Assembly (NCBI GenBank): GCA_965221215.1
Contig: OZ244872.1
Span: 1,922,001 to 1,986,000, forward strand
DNA from: Aldehydirespirator sp965221215
GTDB lineage: Bacteria > Actinomycetota > Acidimicrobiia > Acidimicrobiales > Aldehydirespiratoraceae
Reading direction: 5' to 3'
Length of the DNA: 64,000 nucleotides
Below are positions 56,129-64,000 of this stretch, one piece after another. The position numbers and the translations under genes are program-made. How positions within the stretch are numbered: the stretch's first letter is position 1; the number at the start of each line of letters is the position of its first letter. The notes under the pieces are model-generated. The model searched no databases. It worked only from the letters and a program-made list of their open reading frames with translations, and was not told the DNA's origin.

Positions 56129-57452
56129 CGCCACCCACGGATGTGGGATCCTCCTCACCGTCAAGCGGAACCAGGTCGGGGTTGCTCTCAGGCGCAATCT
56201 CGATGCGCGACACAAGGTTGGACCACTGTGTTCCGGGATGCTGCTCCAGCAGGGCGAGGAGGTCCAGGAACTCCTTGACCGTGGTTCGCGGCGTCCGGAA
56301 ATAGGCATCACCAATCCGAGACTCGCAGTGCCCCATGAAGGCCCTCAGACCCTCGTCAGGCAGCAGGTAGGCACCCTGGTCGCCTCCCGCGAACACATGG
56401 CGAAGCTTGGTGAGCAGGATGTACATGTCCTCGGGTGTGAGGTTGTCGAGCCGCAGCACGGGTCCTGAGTAGTCGGCGAGTCCGGTGGAGGCGAAGGTGT
56501 TCTCCTGCAGACGGGTGCGCAGCGCCCCGTACGAATAGAGACCCCGCCGCTGATCAGTCAGGCTGTCGGTGGTGGCGCCCACGACGAACCCTACGTCGGC
56601 CGCCGAGCCTGCAAGGCAGTCGTTGAGGATCAGCAGCACCTTCTCGTAGTTGCGCTGGCGGGACTGGGTGTGCGAGAGCTTGTAGAGGTTCACCATCTCG
56701 TCTAGGCACACCAGCAGGCCGCGGTAGCCCGCCAGCCGAACGAATCGGGCGAAGAGCTTCAGGTAGTCATAGACGGATTCGTCGGTGACGACGGCGTTCA
56801 CGCCCAGGGCCTTGCGGGCCTCGGTTCGGTTGGGGAACTCGCCGCGCAGCCAGCGCGCCACATCGGACTGCAGTTGGACGTTGTCGGTGTCGTGGCCGCG
56901 CCAGTATGCGGCGACTGCATCGGCGAAGTAGTAGCCGCCGTTGAGTTCCTGCAGATCGGCCATCCGGCCGCGGATCACAGCCTGGGGGCTGGCGCCTCGG
57001 GCTCGGGCGCGTCTGAGGCTGTCGGTGACGAACCGCTCCACCACCGACGGCAACGCCCCGCCGCCGGGCTTGCCGAGAGTCGAGACATTGCGCATCAGTT
57101 CCCGGTACAGGCCGAGGGCTTGCCCGCCCGTGGACTGGAGTCGGCGGTCGGGGGAGAGGTCGGCGTGGATCGTCACGAGTCTGCGCCTCAACGCGATAGA
57201 GCGCACCAGCCCCAAGAAGAACGACTTGCCGGCGCCGTAGTCGCCGACGACCATCCGGAACGACGAGCCCCGATCGGCAATCCGGTCGAGGTCAGAGACG
57301 AGAGCCTCTATCTCAGCGTTCCGCCCCACTTGTATGTGCTGAAGCCCGGCGCGCGGGATCACGCCGGCCCGCAAGGCATTGACAATGGCACCGCGATCCC
57401 GCGGGCGGATGCTCGCCGAAGCGTCGGCGGCGGTCGAGGAGGTACCAGTCAC
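56100..57452 (-). CDS. brxD: BrxD-type P-loop ATPase (DUF2791)
   Basis: The protein has 450 residues. Walker A is VVGDYGAGKSFFLGL near residue 70, Walker B GLLVCLDEMVNLYKL near 245, and GFVVGATTDSLTDQRRGLYSYGALRTRL near 290 resembles the DUF2791 C-terminal pattern. GVIPRAGLQHIQVGR is the conserved N-terminal lead. BrxD-like ATPases pair with BrxHI in type 2 BREX and with TerB proteins elsewhere. Its GTG start overlaps the TerB-gene stop (GTGA), making a tight three-gene operon. Confidence 0.83.
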   Translation of the reverse strand: MTGTSSTAADASASIRPRDRGAIVNALRAGVIPRAGLQHIQVGRNAEIEALVSDLDRIADRGSSFRMVVGDYGAGKSFFLGLVRSIALRRRLVTIHADLSPDRRLQSTGGQALGLYRELMRNVSTLGKPGGGALPSVVERFVTDSLRRARARGASPQAVIRGRMADLQELNGGYYFADAVAAYWRGHDTDNVQLQSDVARWLRGEFPNRTEARKALGVNAVVTDESVYDYLKLFARFVRLAGYRGLLVCLDEMVNLYKLSHTQSRQRNYEKVLLILNDCLAGSAADVGFVVGATTDSLTDQRRGLYSYGALRTRLQENTFASTGLADYSGPVLRLDNLTPEDMYILLTKLRHVFAGGDQGAYLLPDEGLRAFMGHCESRIGDAYFRTPRTTVKEFLDLLALLEQHPGTQWSNLVSRIEIAPESNPDLVPLDGEEDPTSVGGDDGLVAVTI

Positions 57453-60385
57453 AGCGTCGGGTCTCCGGGCTCGACTCCCATGACGAGGCTCGCCGCCATG
57501 CGCCAGTCATCTTCGAGGGCCCGTGCCGAGACGTCACTGTCGACTACCGCCGCCTCGATCAGCCTCTCGGCTGCATAATCGTTCAGTTCCAAAGGATCCT
57601 CGCCGTCTAGCAGCAACTCGTCACAGTTCTCGAAAGCCGCCTCGTTGATCACGTCAATGGCACCGTTGAGCATGCCGAGGCCGAGAGGTCCAGCCAGACC
57701 CTCGACATCGGATCGGGACCATCTCGATTCGCGCGTCAGAGCCACCGCAAGTCGCGCGTGTTCAACGTCGAGTCCCCACACGAACACTCCCGCGGCCCGC
57801 GCGGGCGAGACCGACCAGGCCAGGCCCGGACCCTCCAAGTCCCGACCTTCGTAGCTGGCCGCCATCGGGCCCTCCGCGTGGAACGCTTCCGGTTCCCGCT
57901 GACCGCGGCGTGTGGGCTGCTCGGCCAGCCCGGGCACCTCCCCAGATTCGGCGGAGTCGGCACCACTGTCAGTGTCTCGGACATCAACTTCGACATCAGA
58001 GTCCTCATCGAATTCGACACCCAAATCCTCGTCGAGTGCAGTCGCGAAGTCCTCGTCGAAGTCTCCCTCATCGGCAAAGATGTCGGACAAGAGCGCCGTT
58101 GTCAGAGCATCATCGGCGAGCTTCCTGTCGATCGCCTCTTCGTCCAACGGCACCGCAGCCGGGCGATTCTCAAGTGCCGATTCTGAGACGGGTGTCTCAG
58201 CCGACTGAATCAGCGACGAGAAACGGGCCGCGCCGTGGTCGGACCTGTCGGGAGGCGCATCGACAGCTGCTGTCTCAGGAGGCGCCTGCACGCGTACGCG
58301 GCCAGGATCCGAGTCCACAGCCACCGCCGGTGGTGAGTCGCCATGGACGGCAGCCTTCTCCTGCAGCAACTCGAACAGCTTCGCCTGGTCGAGTCCGAGG
58401 CTGGCGAACAACGTCATTAGCGTCTGAACCTCTTCGGCATTGATCTGCCCGTCGGCTGCAGCCACATCGACCAGCAACCCGCCCACATCCAAACGCTGGT
58501 CTGCCGAGAGTGCTCGGACCCTTGCGGCGATGTCGGAGTGATCGAAGCTGCGCATGGCCATGTAGTCGAGATGCGCTTCCAGCCTCGATCGCTCCGACCC
58601 GTCGAGTCCCAGTCCGCTCTCAATATGGCGGGCCAGAAGACGCTGCTCTTCACTACTGACTGTTCCGTCTGCCGCGGCGACTGTCGCTGCCAGATGGACC
58701 ACTGCACACGCTGCCGCGTAACCACGCGACGGTGCCGAGGTCGCTCCGTCGAGTAGAGCAAACAGCACAATGTCAGATCCAGAGCGGGCCACCGCCCCGC
58801 CGAATCGGACATCGGGCTCCATTCCCACGCCCAACTTTGCGAGCAGCCGTGACACCAGCAGAGCTTCGCTCCTCGACAGACCTTCGGAGCTCAATGAGCA
58901 GCGGCTCGCCACTTCGTCCCAGGGAACTGAGACCCTGGAGTCGCCGCCGAGTTGTCCCAAGAGCCATTCCCGAAGATCGGCGAGACTCCCACCGGAACCC
59001 GAATCGAGGAGTTCCTCGGGCAAGAGTGCCGCGCCGATCACGCTGTCGGCTCGATCGGGCCAGCGCTGCTTGAATCGCCTGAACGCTTCCAGATCGTCTG
59101 TGCACTCCCAGGCGAGATCCTGAACCAGATGGAACAGGCTTGCCGAGTCCCCGGCTCGGGATGCGAACTCCACGTCGGGCACTGATGCGACCGGTCGCCG
59201 AATCTCGTTGTGGATTCCAGGCGAGGCCGGACGGTAGCGAAGCATCAACTCGTGCTGGCACGGCGCCAATACGATTCCGTCCCCGAAGCGCTTCGAGTAG
59301 CGCGCTGAGAACAGCTCGTCGAACTCGGCGCGGCAGCGGTCCTCGGGGAGTCGGTGAGGCCGAGCCGGATGATGACGAAGATAGCTGAGCGCCCAGGGAG
59401 CAGTAATCGGTGAGCCAACGCTGGCGCACCGACCCAACCCGACCCGCAGCACGGGCGGCACGGCCGCGCCCAGCCGCGGCTTGGACGCTTCGACCGGCTG
59501 AGGCACCGAATGGACAGCACGCGCCGCTTCGACCAGGTCCAGCAACGACTGCGCAAATTCGCGGAACCGCGGTTCATGGCCGTACACATCGAGCAGGCCC
59601 GCCATTTCGGATAACAGCGAGTCGGTGTCCGAGTGGTTGAAGTCCTCAGCCATGTCGACCAGAAGGCGCTTCTCCAATCCGTAGTAGAAGAGGAGCACAT
59701 AGTCGATGGCGACTCCGGCGTGACGCCGACCATGCGCCAGCCAGCCCAAGTAGGCGGCACGAGCTCTCGGGTCGAACGCGCTGTAGTCGGGAAGATCGTA
59801 GATGGTGTCGCCCGACCAGTCTGGGTGATCCCAGGCGACCGGCAGAGCAAGATCGATGCGGCTCGGATCAGGCTCAACGCTGTCCGCTGAAGGCTCGGGT
59901 CCGCGAACGTAGACCAAGCCCCCGCTGATACTGCGGCCATCGATGTCGAAACTCCCGCCCGCGGGCAACCAGAGAGGGCTAGGCGCCCTCAAGGTCGCAC
60001 CCGGACCACCGACTGATGGCCGCGGAGTGTCGAGAGCAAGGTCAGGCTCCGAAGCGTGCCCCCGGGAGGGGAACCCGCTGGCATCAGCACGCTCAGGTTC
60101 GCCGACGCGATCGAACTCGTTGCTCAATTCGGCCAGTGATCGGCCATCGGGCAGATGCCATTCGGTCCAGCCATCAAGGACAGCTCTAGCCTGCGAGACC
60201 TGGGCTGCGGCAGACGGAGATGAGAACTGCCTTCCGTTGTCAAATCTCAGGTTTCCGCTGGCGAGTACCGTGACGTAGTGATCGACCCCTCGACGCGGGC
60301 GACCACGGTTGAGCACGGTCCCGGGTTCCAACAGTCCCGCATCGATCAGTTCGCGAACTGTCGCTCGCCGTACTCGGCTGGGCAC
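57449..60385 (-). CDS. RAMA/TerB-N/TerB/TerB-C-type protein
   Basis: The protein has 978 residues. Residues 1-100 (VRELIDAGLLEPGTVL...GNLRFDNGRQFSSPSAAAQ...LDGWTEWHL) look like a RAMA domain, thought to read modified DNA. About 155-400 resembles TerB-N (SGGLVYVRGP, YLGWLAHGRRHAGVAIDYVLLFYYGLEKRLL). About 585-700 is a TerB-like helical domain (AATVAAADGTVSSEEQRLLARHIE, DVAAADGQINAEE). An acidic linker follows (about 795-850) and a TerB-C-like end. TerB proteins bind metals and are linked to stress and anti-phage systems. GTG 60385 is the first gene of the operon. Confidence 0.82.
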   Translation of the reverse strand: MPSRVRRATVRELIDAGLLEPGTVLNRGRPRRGVDHYVTVLASGNLRFDNGRQFSSPSAAAQVSQARAVLDGWTEWHLPDGRSLAELSNEFDRVGEPERADASGFPSRGHASEPDLALDTPRPSVGGPGATLRAPSPLWLPAGGSFDIDGRSISGGLVYVRGPEPSADSVEPDPSRIDLALPVAWDHPDWSGDTIYDLPDYSAFDPRARAAYLGWLAHGRRHAGVAIDYVLLFYYGLEKRLLVDMAEDFNHSDTDSLLSEMAGLLDVYGHEPRFREFAQSLLDLVEAARAVHSVPQPVEASKPRLGAAVPPVLRVGLGRCASVGSPITAPWALSYLRHHPARPHRLPEDRCRAEFDELFSARYSKRFGDGIVLAPCQHELMLRYRPASPGIHNEIRRPVASVPDVEFASRAGDSASLFHLVQDLAWECTDDLEAFRRFKQRWPDRADSVIGAALLPEELLDSGSGGSLADLREWLLGQLGGDSRVSVPWDEVASRCSLSSEGLSRSEALLVSRLLAKLGVGMEPDVRFGGAVARSGSDIVLFALLDGATSAPSRGYAAACAVVHLAATVAAADGTVSSEEQRLLARHIESGLGLDGSERSRLEAHLDYMAMRSFDHSDIAARVRALSADQRLDVGGLLVDVAAADGQINAEEVQTLMTLFASLGLDQAKLFELLQEKAAVHGDSPPAVAVDSDPGRVRVQAPPETAAVDAPPDRSDHGAARFSSLIQSAETPVSESALENRPAAVPLDEEAIDRKLADDALTTALLSDIFADEGDFDEDFATALDEDLGVEFDEDSDVEVDVRDTDSGADSAESGEVPGLAEQPTRRGQREPEAFHAEGPMAASYEGRDLEGPGLAWSVSPARAAGVFVWGLDVEHARLAVALTRESRWSRSDVEGLAGPLGLGMLNGAIDVINEAAFENCDELLLDGEDPLELNDYAAERLIEAAVVDSDVSARALEDDWRMAASLVMGVEPGDPTL

Positions 60386-60603
60386 GAGCGCCGATTGTAT
60401 GGCAGACCAGGATCACGCTGCATCGCTGGACCCGCGGTCAACGCGCCGATTCGTCGCCAACGCACTGTCTCCCTGAAGGGCACCACAATCCAGCGCCTGG
60501 CTCCTCGCGAGGGCTGTCGTAGGTCTCCGGTACCTTGGCGTGCCGGGTCGGCGTTCCCCGCTATTGAACTGCCCCACGATCACGACGAGGCAGGAGGCGG
60601 AGC

Positions 60604-60633
60604 ATGACCCAGTGCCGTGGTGAGGTTGCGTAG
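60604..60633 (+). other. Possible 9-codon upstream reading frame before the methyltransferase
   Basis: ATG 60604 follows AGGAGGCGG (60593-60601) closely and encodes MTQCRGEVA before TAG. It ends 31 bases before the methyltransferase GTG. It could tune translation of the methyltransferase, or the ribosome-binding site may simply be coincidental. Nothing else stands out in the 279-base gap 60386-60664. Confidence 0.25.
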
Positions 60634-60664
60634 GCTGCCATTGGGACACAGCAGGGACGGACGA

Positions 60665-61714
60665 GTGTCGAACGAGGAAGCAGGCCAGGATGCCGGGTGG
60701 TCCGTGTATCTGGGGGACGCCATCGACGCCTACCCGCAGTGGCCCGCTCCCTCAGCGATCATTTCTGACGGCGCCTACGGGGTGGGCGGCTTCCCCGGCG
60801 ACCCTCGCACGCCGCAGGGGCTAGCCGACTGGTACGAGCCCCATGTCGAGTCCTGGGCCAAACACGCCCAAGCCTCCTCCACACTGTGGTTCTGGAACAC
60901 CGAGGTGGGGTGGGCAACGGTGCATCCGGTACTGGACCGCCACGGCTGGGAGTACGTGCAGACCATCGTGTGGGACAAGGGCATCGCACACATTGCCGGC
61001 AATGTGAACGGAGAGACGATCAGGCGCTTCCCGGTGGTGACGGAGGTGTGCGCCTTCTACCGGCGTCGGCTGGAGTTCCCGACTGCTGACGGCGTGATGC
61101 CGGCCAAGGAATGGCTGCGCTACGAGTGGCAGCGGGCCGGGCTGCGGCTTCAGGCCGCCAACGAGGCCTGCGGGGTGGCCAACGCGGCCACCCGCAAGTA
61201 TTTGACGCAGGACTGGCTCTGGTACTTCCCGCCTGCCGAGATGATGCAGCGCTTGGTGTCCTACGCCAATGAGCACGGCCGAACCGACGGCGCACCGTAC
61301 TATTCGCTCGACGGCAAGAAGCCGGTCACTGCGGACGAATGGGCCGCCCTGCGCGATGTCTGGAGCCACGCCCACGGCATCACCAACGTCTGGTCGGCGC
61401 CGCCGCTCAACGGCGGCGAGCGCTACAAGGGCAACGGCGTGCGCTCCGCTCCCCGCGTCCACCGGCCGGGGCGCAACGCCGCGGTACACCTGAACCAGAA
61501 GCCGCTGGAGTTCATGCGTCGCATCATCAGAGCCTCTACCCGGCCGGGCGACGTGGTGTGGGAGCCCTTCGGCGGGCTGTGCAGCGCCGCCGTCGCGGCC
61601 GTCGAACTCGGACGCCACGCGTATGGCGCCGAACTTGTCGAGCACTTCGCGGAGTTGGCCGTCGAGCGGCTGCAATCCGCCGGCTCTCGCTCATTGCCCG
61701 ACTCCACGGCATGA
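60665..61714 (+). CDS. DNA methyltransferase, beta-class (N6-adenine or N4-cytosine) with atypical motif IV
   Basis: The protein has 349 residues from GTG 60665 (open to 60617). The motif IV equivalent is IISDGAYGVGGFPGD near residue 36, where most enzymes have DPPY or SPPY. Motif I follows at the end (DVVWEPFGGLCSAAVAAVELG with AYGAELV), preceded by VHLNQKPLEFMRRII (motif X), so the order is that of the beta class. It should methylate an exocyclic amine in DNA. Its stop overlaps the nuclease-like gene (ATGA). It faces the TerB-BrxD-BrxHI operon divergently. Confidence 0.82.
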   Translation: MSNEEAGQDAGWSVYLGDAIDAYPQWPAPSAIISDGAYGVGGFPGDPRTPQGLADWYEPHVESWAKHAQASSTLWFWNTEVGWATVHPVLDRHGWEYVQTIVWDKGIAHIAGNVNGETIRRFPVVTEVCAFYRRRLEFPTADGVMPAKEWLRYEWQRAGLRLQAANEACGVANAATRKYLTQDWLWYFPPAEMMQRLVSYANEHGRTDGAPYYSLDGKKPVTADEWAALRDVWSHAHGITNVWSAPPLNGGERYKGNGVRSAPRVHRPGRNAAVHLNQKPLEFMRRIIRASTRPGDVVWEPFGGLCSAAVAAVELGRHAYGAELVEHFAELAVERLQSAGSRSLPDSTA

Positions 61715-62490
61715 AACCGATTCCCATTGAGCCTGCCGCCCCCAAGCCCGATCCCGACGACCCCCGAACGCCGCTGACACATCGGGTCAAGGAAGCGCTG
61801 CTGGCGCTTCCCGGCTACTTCAACTCGACCACCAACATCGAGGGAATCGACGCCAGCGACCTGTTCGCTCTCAACACGATGCTCGGAACCACGATCGAGG
61901 TGCAAGTAGTCAACACACTGAACCGGATACGAGATGTGTGGGACCCAGACGATGAGTGGCCCCTCCACCGATTCGAACGCCAGTCTCAGACCTTCCCGGA
62001 CGTCCTGTTGCAGCGGCAACTCGACTCCGGCGACTTCGACGTGGCCTTGGGCATAGAACTCAAAGGCTGGTATGTGCTGTCCAAGGAGGCGGAGCCCAGC
62101 TTCCGCTACACGGTCACTCCGGCAGCCTGCACCGAGTGGGACCTGCTGGCGGTCGTGCCGTGGCATCTGTCCAATGTGCTCTCGGGCGTTCCACGCGTCG
62201 ACTCGCCTGGCCTCTGGTCGGCCAGACACGCCGCCGAGTACCGGAACTACTGGTGGCAGCACGTCCGGGACACGAAGCGCAGCCGGGCCATCGAGTCGCC
62301 CTCGGTAGACGCCCCCTACCGGCAGCGCAGCCACACCTCGGACAGGCCTGATTACGACGGCGGCGGCAACTTTGGTCGGATAGCCAGAATCGGCATCATG
62401 AACGACTGGACCCACGACGTCTTGCAGCGGCGGCTGTCGGGAATACCCGCGAGCGACTGGATCAACTTCCTCAAGCGCCAAGCCCCCTAG
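61711..62490 (+). CDS. PD-(D/E)XK-type nuclease, probable restriction endonuclease partner
   Basis: The protein has 259 residues from ATG 61711. SQTFPDVLLQR near residue 88, then FDVALGIELKGWYVLSKE near 108-125, fit the PD...(E)xK nuclease active site (Asp and Glu-x-Lys). YFNSTTNIEGIDASDLFALNTMLGTTIE is an N-terminal helical region. Its start overlaps the methyltransferase stop, an arrangement usual for type II restriction-modification genes. The recognition sequence is unknown. I recognise no named enzyme. Confidence 0.7.
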   Translation: MKPIPIEPAAPKPDPDDPRTPLTHRVKEALLALPGYFNSTTNIEGIDASDLFALNTMLGTTIEVQVVNTLNRIRDVWDPDDEWPLHRFERQSQTFPDVLLQRQLDSGDFDVALGIELKGWYVLSKEAEPSFRYTVTPAACTEWDLLAVVPWHLSNVLSGVPRVDSPGLWSARHAAEYRNYWWQHVRDTKRSRAIESPSVDAPYRQRSHTSDRPDYDGGGNFGRIARIGIMNDWTHDVLQRRLSGIPASDWINFLKRQAP

Positions 62491-62585
62491 CCGCGACGCC
62501 GATCCCAACACCCCTGCCCCAGGACCGCAGGCCCGGCATTCAAATCAGTGCGCTCTACGAGTGCTGCAAGTCGCCGGCCTCGGCG

Positions 62586-63032
62586 TCACGTTTCGGCGAA
62601 CGGGTTGGTGATTCGGACGTCTCGGATGATCTGGCCGTCGTTGAGGTCTTCCGTCAGCAGTTGGGTACTTCCGGCCACGGCCGCGGCCTCGACGATCAGG
62701 GAATCCCAGATGGAGAGTCCGGCGGCGACGGCGGTCTCGGTGGCCCGAAGCACCAAGCGGTGGTCCACGGGCACGACACGCAGCGTCGCCATCTGGCGCA
62801 CGGCTTCTTGTGCCGTCGGTCCGTCGAGGCCGAGCTTGCGGGTTACCACCCAGAAGAACTCGGTAAGCACCTGGGTGGAGATGACGATCTGGTCCGACCG
62901 TTCGATCAGCACAGCCCGGGCCTTGTGCTGCTTGACGGCATCGGCATGGTCGTAGAGGTACACGAACACGTTCGTGTCGACGAAGACGCTCAGCGTTCTG
63001 CCCGCTCGGCGTAGATGTCGGTGCGGGTCCAA
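62586..63032 (-). CDS. vapC: PIN-domain toxin, VapC family
   Basis: The protein has 148 residues from ATG 63032, or 135 from CTG 62993. The PIN acids are visible: FVDTNVFVYLYD, LTEFFWVV, GLSIWDSLIVEAA and LLTEDLNDGQ. It should cleave RNA, often tRNA. Conservation begins at SVFVDTN, so the true start may be CTG 62993, which overlaps the antitoxin TGA as CTGA; otherwise the ATG gives a 43-base overlap. Confidence 0.85.
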   Translation of the reverse strand: MDPHRHLRRAGRTLSVFVDTNVFVYLYDHADAVKQHKARAVLIERSDQIVISTQVLTEFFWVVTRKLGLDGPTAQEAVRQMATLRVVPVDHRLVLRATETAVAAGLSIWDSLIVEAAAVAGSTQLLTEDLNDGQIIRDVRITNPFAET

Positions 63033-63235
63033 GTGCGGCCAGCAGCCCCGCTGGTGGCACCCGCCTCTTCGGCTAGGTCGATGAGCGTCCGCACGGTGGC
63101 ACCCTGCTGCGGCGTTCCGGAATAGGCAACCAGGAAGTCGCGCACCGCAGCATTCACCGAAGTGCCCGCCTCAAGCGCCCGAATACGCGCCCGACGCAAC
63201 AAATCGTCGTCGATCGCCAGAGTCAGGTTTGCCAC
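62990..63235 (-). CDS. vapB: Ribbon-helix-helix antitoxin, VapB-like
   Basis: The protein has 81 residues from GTG 63235. ANLTLAIDDDLLRRARIRALEAGTSVNAAVRDFLVAYSG is a ribbon-helix-helix DNA-binding domain; the C-terminal part (RTWTRTDIYAERAER) would bind VapC. Another ATG at 63253 is open but lies inside the -10 region. The GTG lies 7 bases after TACACT, suggesting a leaderless transcript. Confidence 0.82.
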   Translation of the reverse strand: MANLTLAIDDDLLRRARIRALEAGTSVNAAVRDFLVAYSGTPQQGATVRTLIDLAEEAGATSGAAGRTWTRTDIYAERAER

Positions 63236-63270
63236 GTAAACAGTGTAACACATAACCCGTGTCCTCCAGA
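63236..63270 (-). promoter_or_regulatory. Probable leaderless promoter of the VapBC pair
   Basis: On the - strand TACACT (63242-63247) is followed by six bases and the GTG at 63235, the same spacing as at the MazF-type pair. A -35 is weak (CTGGAG region). Transcription would begin at the start codon. Confidence 0.4.
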
Positions 63271-63277
63271 ATCCTGA

Positions 63278-64000
63278 TCAGGACCAGGCGGCTATTGCTA
63301 TTGCGGTTGTGCTGGCGTACAGGACTCTGCGATTGCTGGCCGCGCTGAGGAACATTCCGTTGGCTACTCGAGAGCCGGTGGGGACGCGGTCGATGAGGGC
63401 CCCGGTGGCCATATCCACCACCACCAGGTCGTCGGAGGGCGGGCCCCCGCCCGCGCCGGGCGTGAAGTCGTTGATCACCAACTCTCCCGACTCCGGAAAT
63501 ACAACCGGCTGCATTGATGGGCGCACGTCCAGGTGCCAGGCGACTCGCATGTCCCGCGACGGCCCGTCCGCCAGCTTCTCCACCCCGGCGAGGCCGCCGT
63601 TCACCGAATCCCAGGCGATGGCCATCTGCACCTCGGGCACATGCACCGGCGGTGCGATTATCCCGCCGCCGGGGGTGCCGAACGGCTGGATCTCGGCCCC
63701 GTCGCCGTCGGCGAGGCTGAATCTCAACAGCCGCTGCGCCCCCGACCACGGCGCGGGCCGGCGCCACGACAGCGCGTTGCCGGGCGCCTCGTCGAAGCGG
63801 CCGTTGGGTTCGGCGGTGTGGATAGCCCGCACCGACTCGATGTCGCCGCAGTCCATGATCCAGCAGTCGCCGCCCGACAGGCACGAGTCCCAGGCCAGGC
63901 CCTGGGCACCGCCGGCGGCGCGATACCGGGGCCTCCAGCCCGCATCTATCTCCAGGCCGCATCCGCCCGCTCCGTGCGATCCGCCCGGTGCCCCGACGAA
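63278..64000 (-). CDS. C-terminal part of a secreted or beta-propeller-like protein (5' end outside window)
   Basis: The frame is open to the window edge, giving at least 240 residues; an internal ATG at 63856 is not needed. It has GGAQGLAWDSCLSGGDCWIMDCGDIESVRAIHTAE, GGGIIAPPVHVPEVQMAIAWDSVNGG and LVVVDMATGALIDRVPTGSRVANGMFLSAASNRRVLYASTTAI, resembling repeated blades of a propeller, with Cys residues that could form disulfides. It would be extracytoplasmic, but the N-terminus is missing. No named family recognised. Confidence 0.6.
   Translation of the reverse strand, partial: FVGAPGGSHGAGGCGLEIDAGWRPRYRAAGGAQGLAWDSCLSGGDCWIMDCGDIESVRAIHTAEPNGRFDEAPGNALSWRRPAPWSGAQRLLRFSLADGDGAEIQPFGTPGGGIIAPPVHVPEVQMAIAWDSVNGGLAGVEKLADGPSRDMRVAWHLDVRPSMQPVVFPESGELVINDFTPGAGGGPPSDDLVVVDMATGALIDRVPTGSRVANGMFLSAASNRRVLYASTTAIAIAAWS

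Noticed and set aside
53843..60385. Complete type 2 BREX system
   Set aside because: Only BrxHI- and BrxD-like genes are present; no PglX, PglZ, PglW or BrxC-type gene is seen.

Overview
This is a gene-dense, high-GC chromosomal segment that looks actinobacterial, and Acidimicrobiia is my best but unproven guess. The evidence is frequent GTG/TTG starts, many ATGA/GTGA gene overlaps, lipoprotein signals ending in AAAC-G, a homodimeric-type AceE, Ku with a stand-alone LigD polymerase, a SufB intein, and GTTCACC-type PHO boxes before pstS. I see no rRNA, tRNA, CRISPR array, prophage or transposase gene.

Layout. 1-2.6 kb: the end of a RecQ helicase fused to a phosphoribosyltransferase-like domain (with a one-base frameshift), coupled to a DprA-like gene. 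2.7-13.7 kb: metabolism and repair (GFA-domain protein, GMC oxidoreductase, a small protein, alpha/beta hydrolase, MetY, sirtuin, PepA, LigD polymerase, Ku). 13.8-19.7 kb: an Xaa-Pro peptidase, then a lipoate block running lpd, E2 and a single-gene LipB-LipA fusion. 19.7-24.4 kb: small membrane proteins, an epimerase-like protein, RNase H and aceE. 24.4-26.9 kb: a DNA glycosylase-like protein and two consecutive thioredoxin-fold lipoproteins, both interrupted by an in-frame TGA exactly where the first Cys of CxxC belongs. 26.9-33.9 kb: PHO boxes, pstSCAB-phoU, a MazF-type toxin-antitoxin pair and a histidine kinase. 35-51.8 kb: iron-sulfur assembly in two blocks (sufC-sufS-sufU on +; sufB with intein, RNA ligase, Cys-rich protein, sufD, Rieske protein and a second sufC on -), with a UvrD/HRDC helicase between. 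51.8-53.8 kb: a thioredoxin-like protein and a UGSC-family selenoprotein. 53.8-62.5 kb: a defence-like island with an Lhr-like helicase (BrxHI type), a BrxD-type ATPase, a RAMA/TerB protein, and a divergent DNA methyltransferase plus PD-(D/E)XK nuclease. 62.6-64 kb: a VapBC-like pair and a partial secreted-type protein.

How it fits together. LipBA, Lpd, E2 and AceE together make and use lipoylated dehydrogenase complexes. The three UGA-containing genes each carry a hairpin just after the UGA, so the organism very probably decodes selenocysteine. The 53.8-62.5 kb block is the best candidate for an incompletely described system: a modification-recognising RAMA/TerB protein, ATPase and helicase facing a methyltransferase-nuclease pair. 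A dispersed repeat of about 110-155 bp, in both orientations and different intergenic gaps, marks a non-coding element family.
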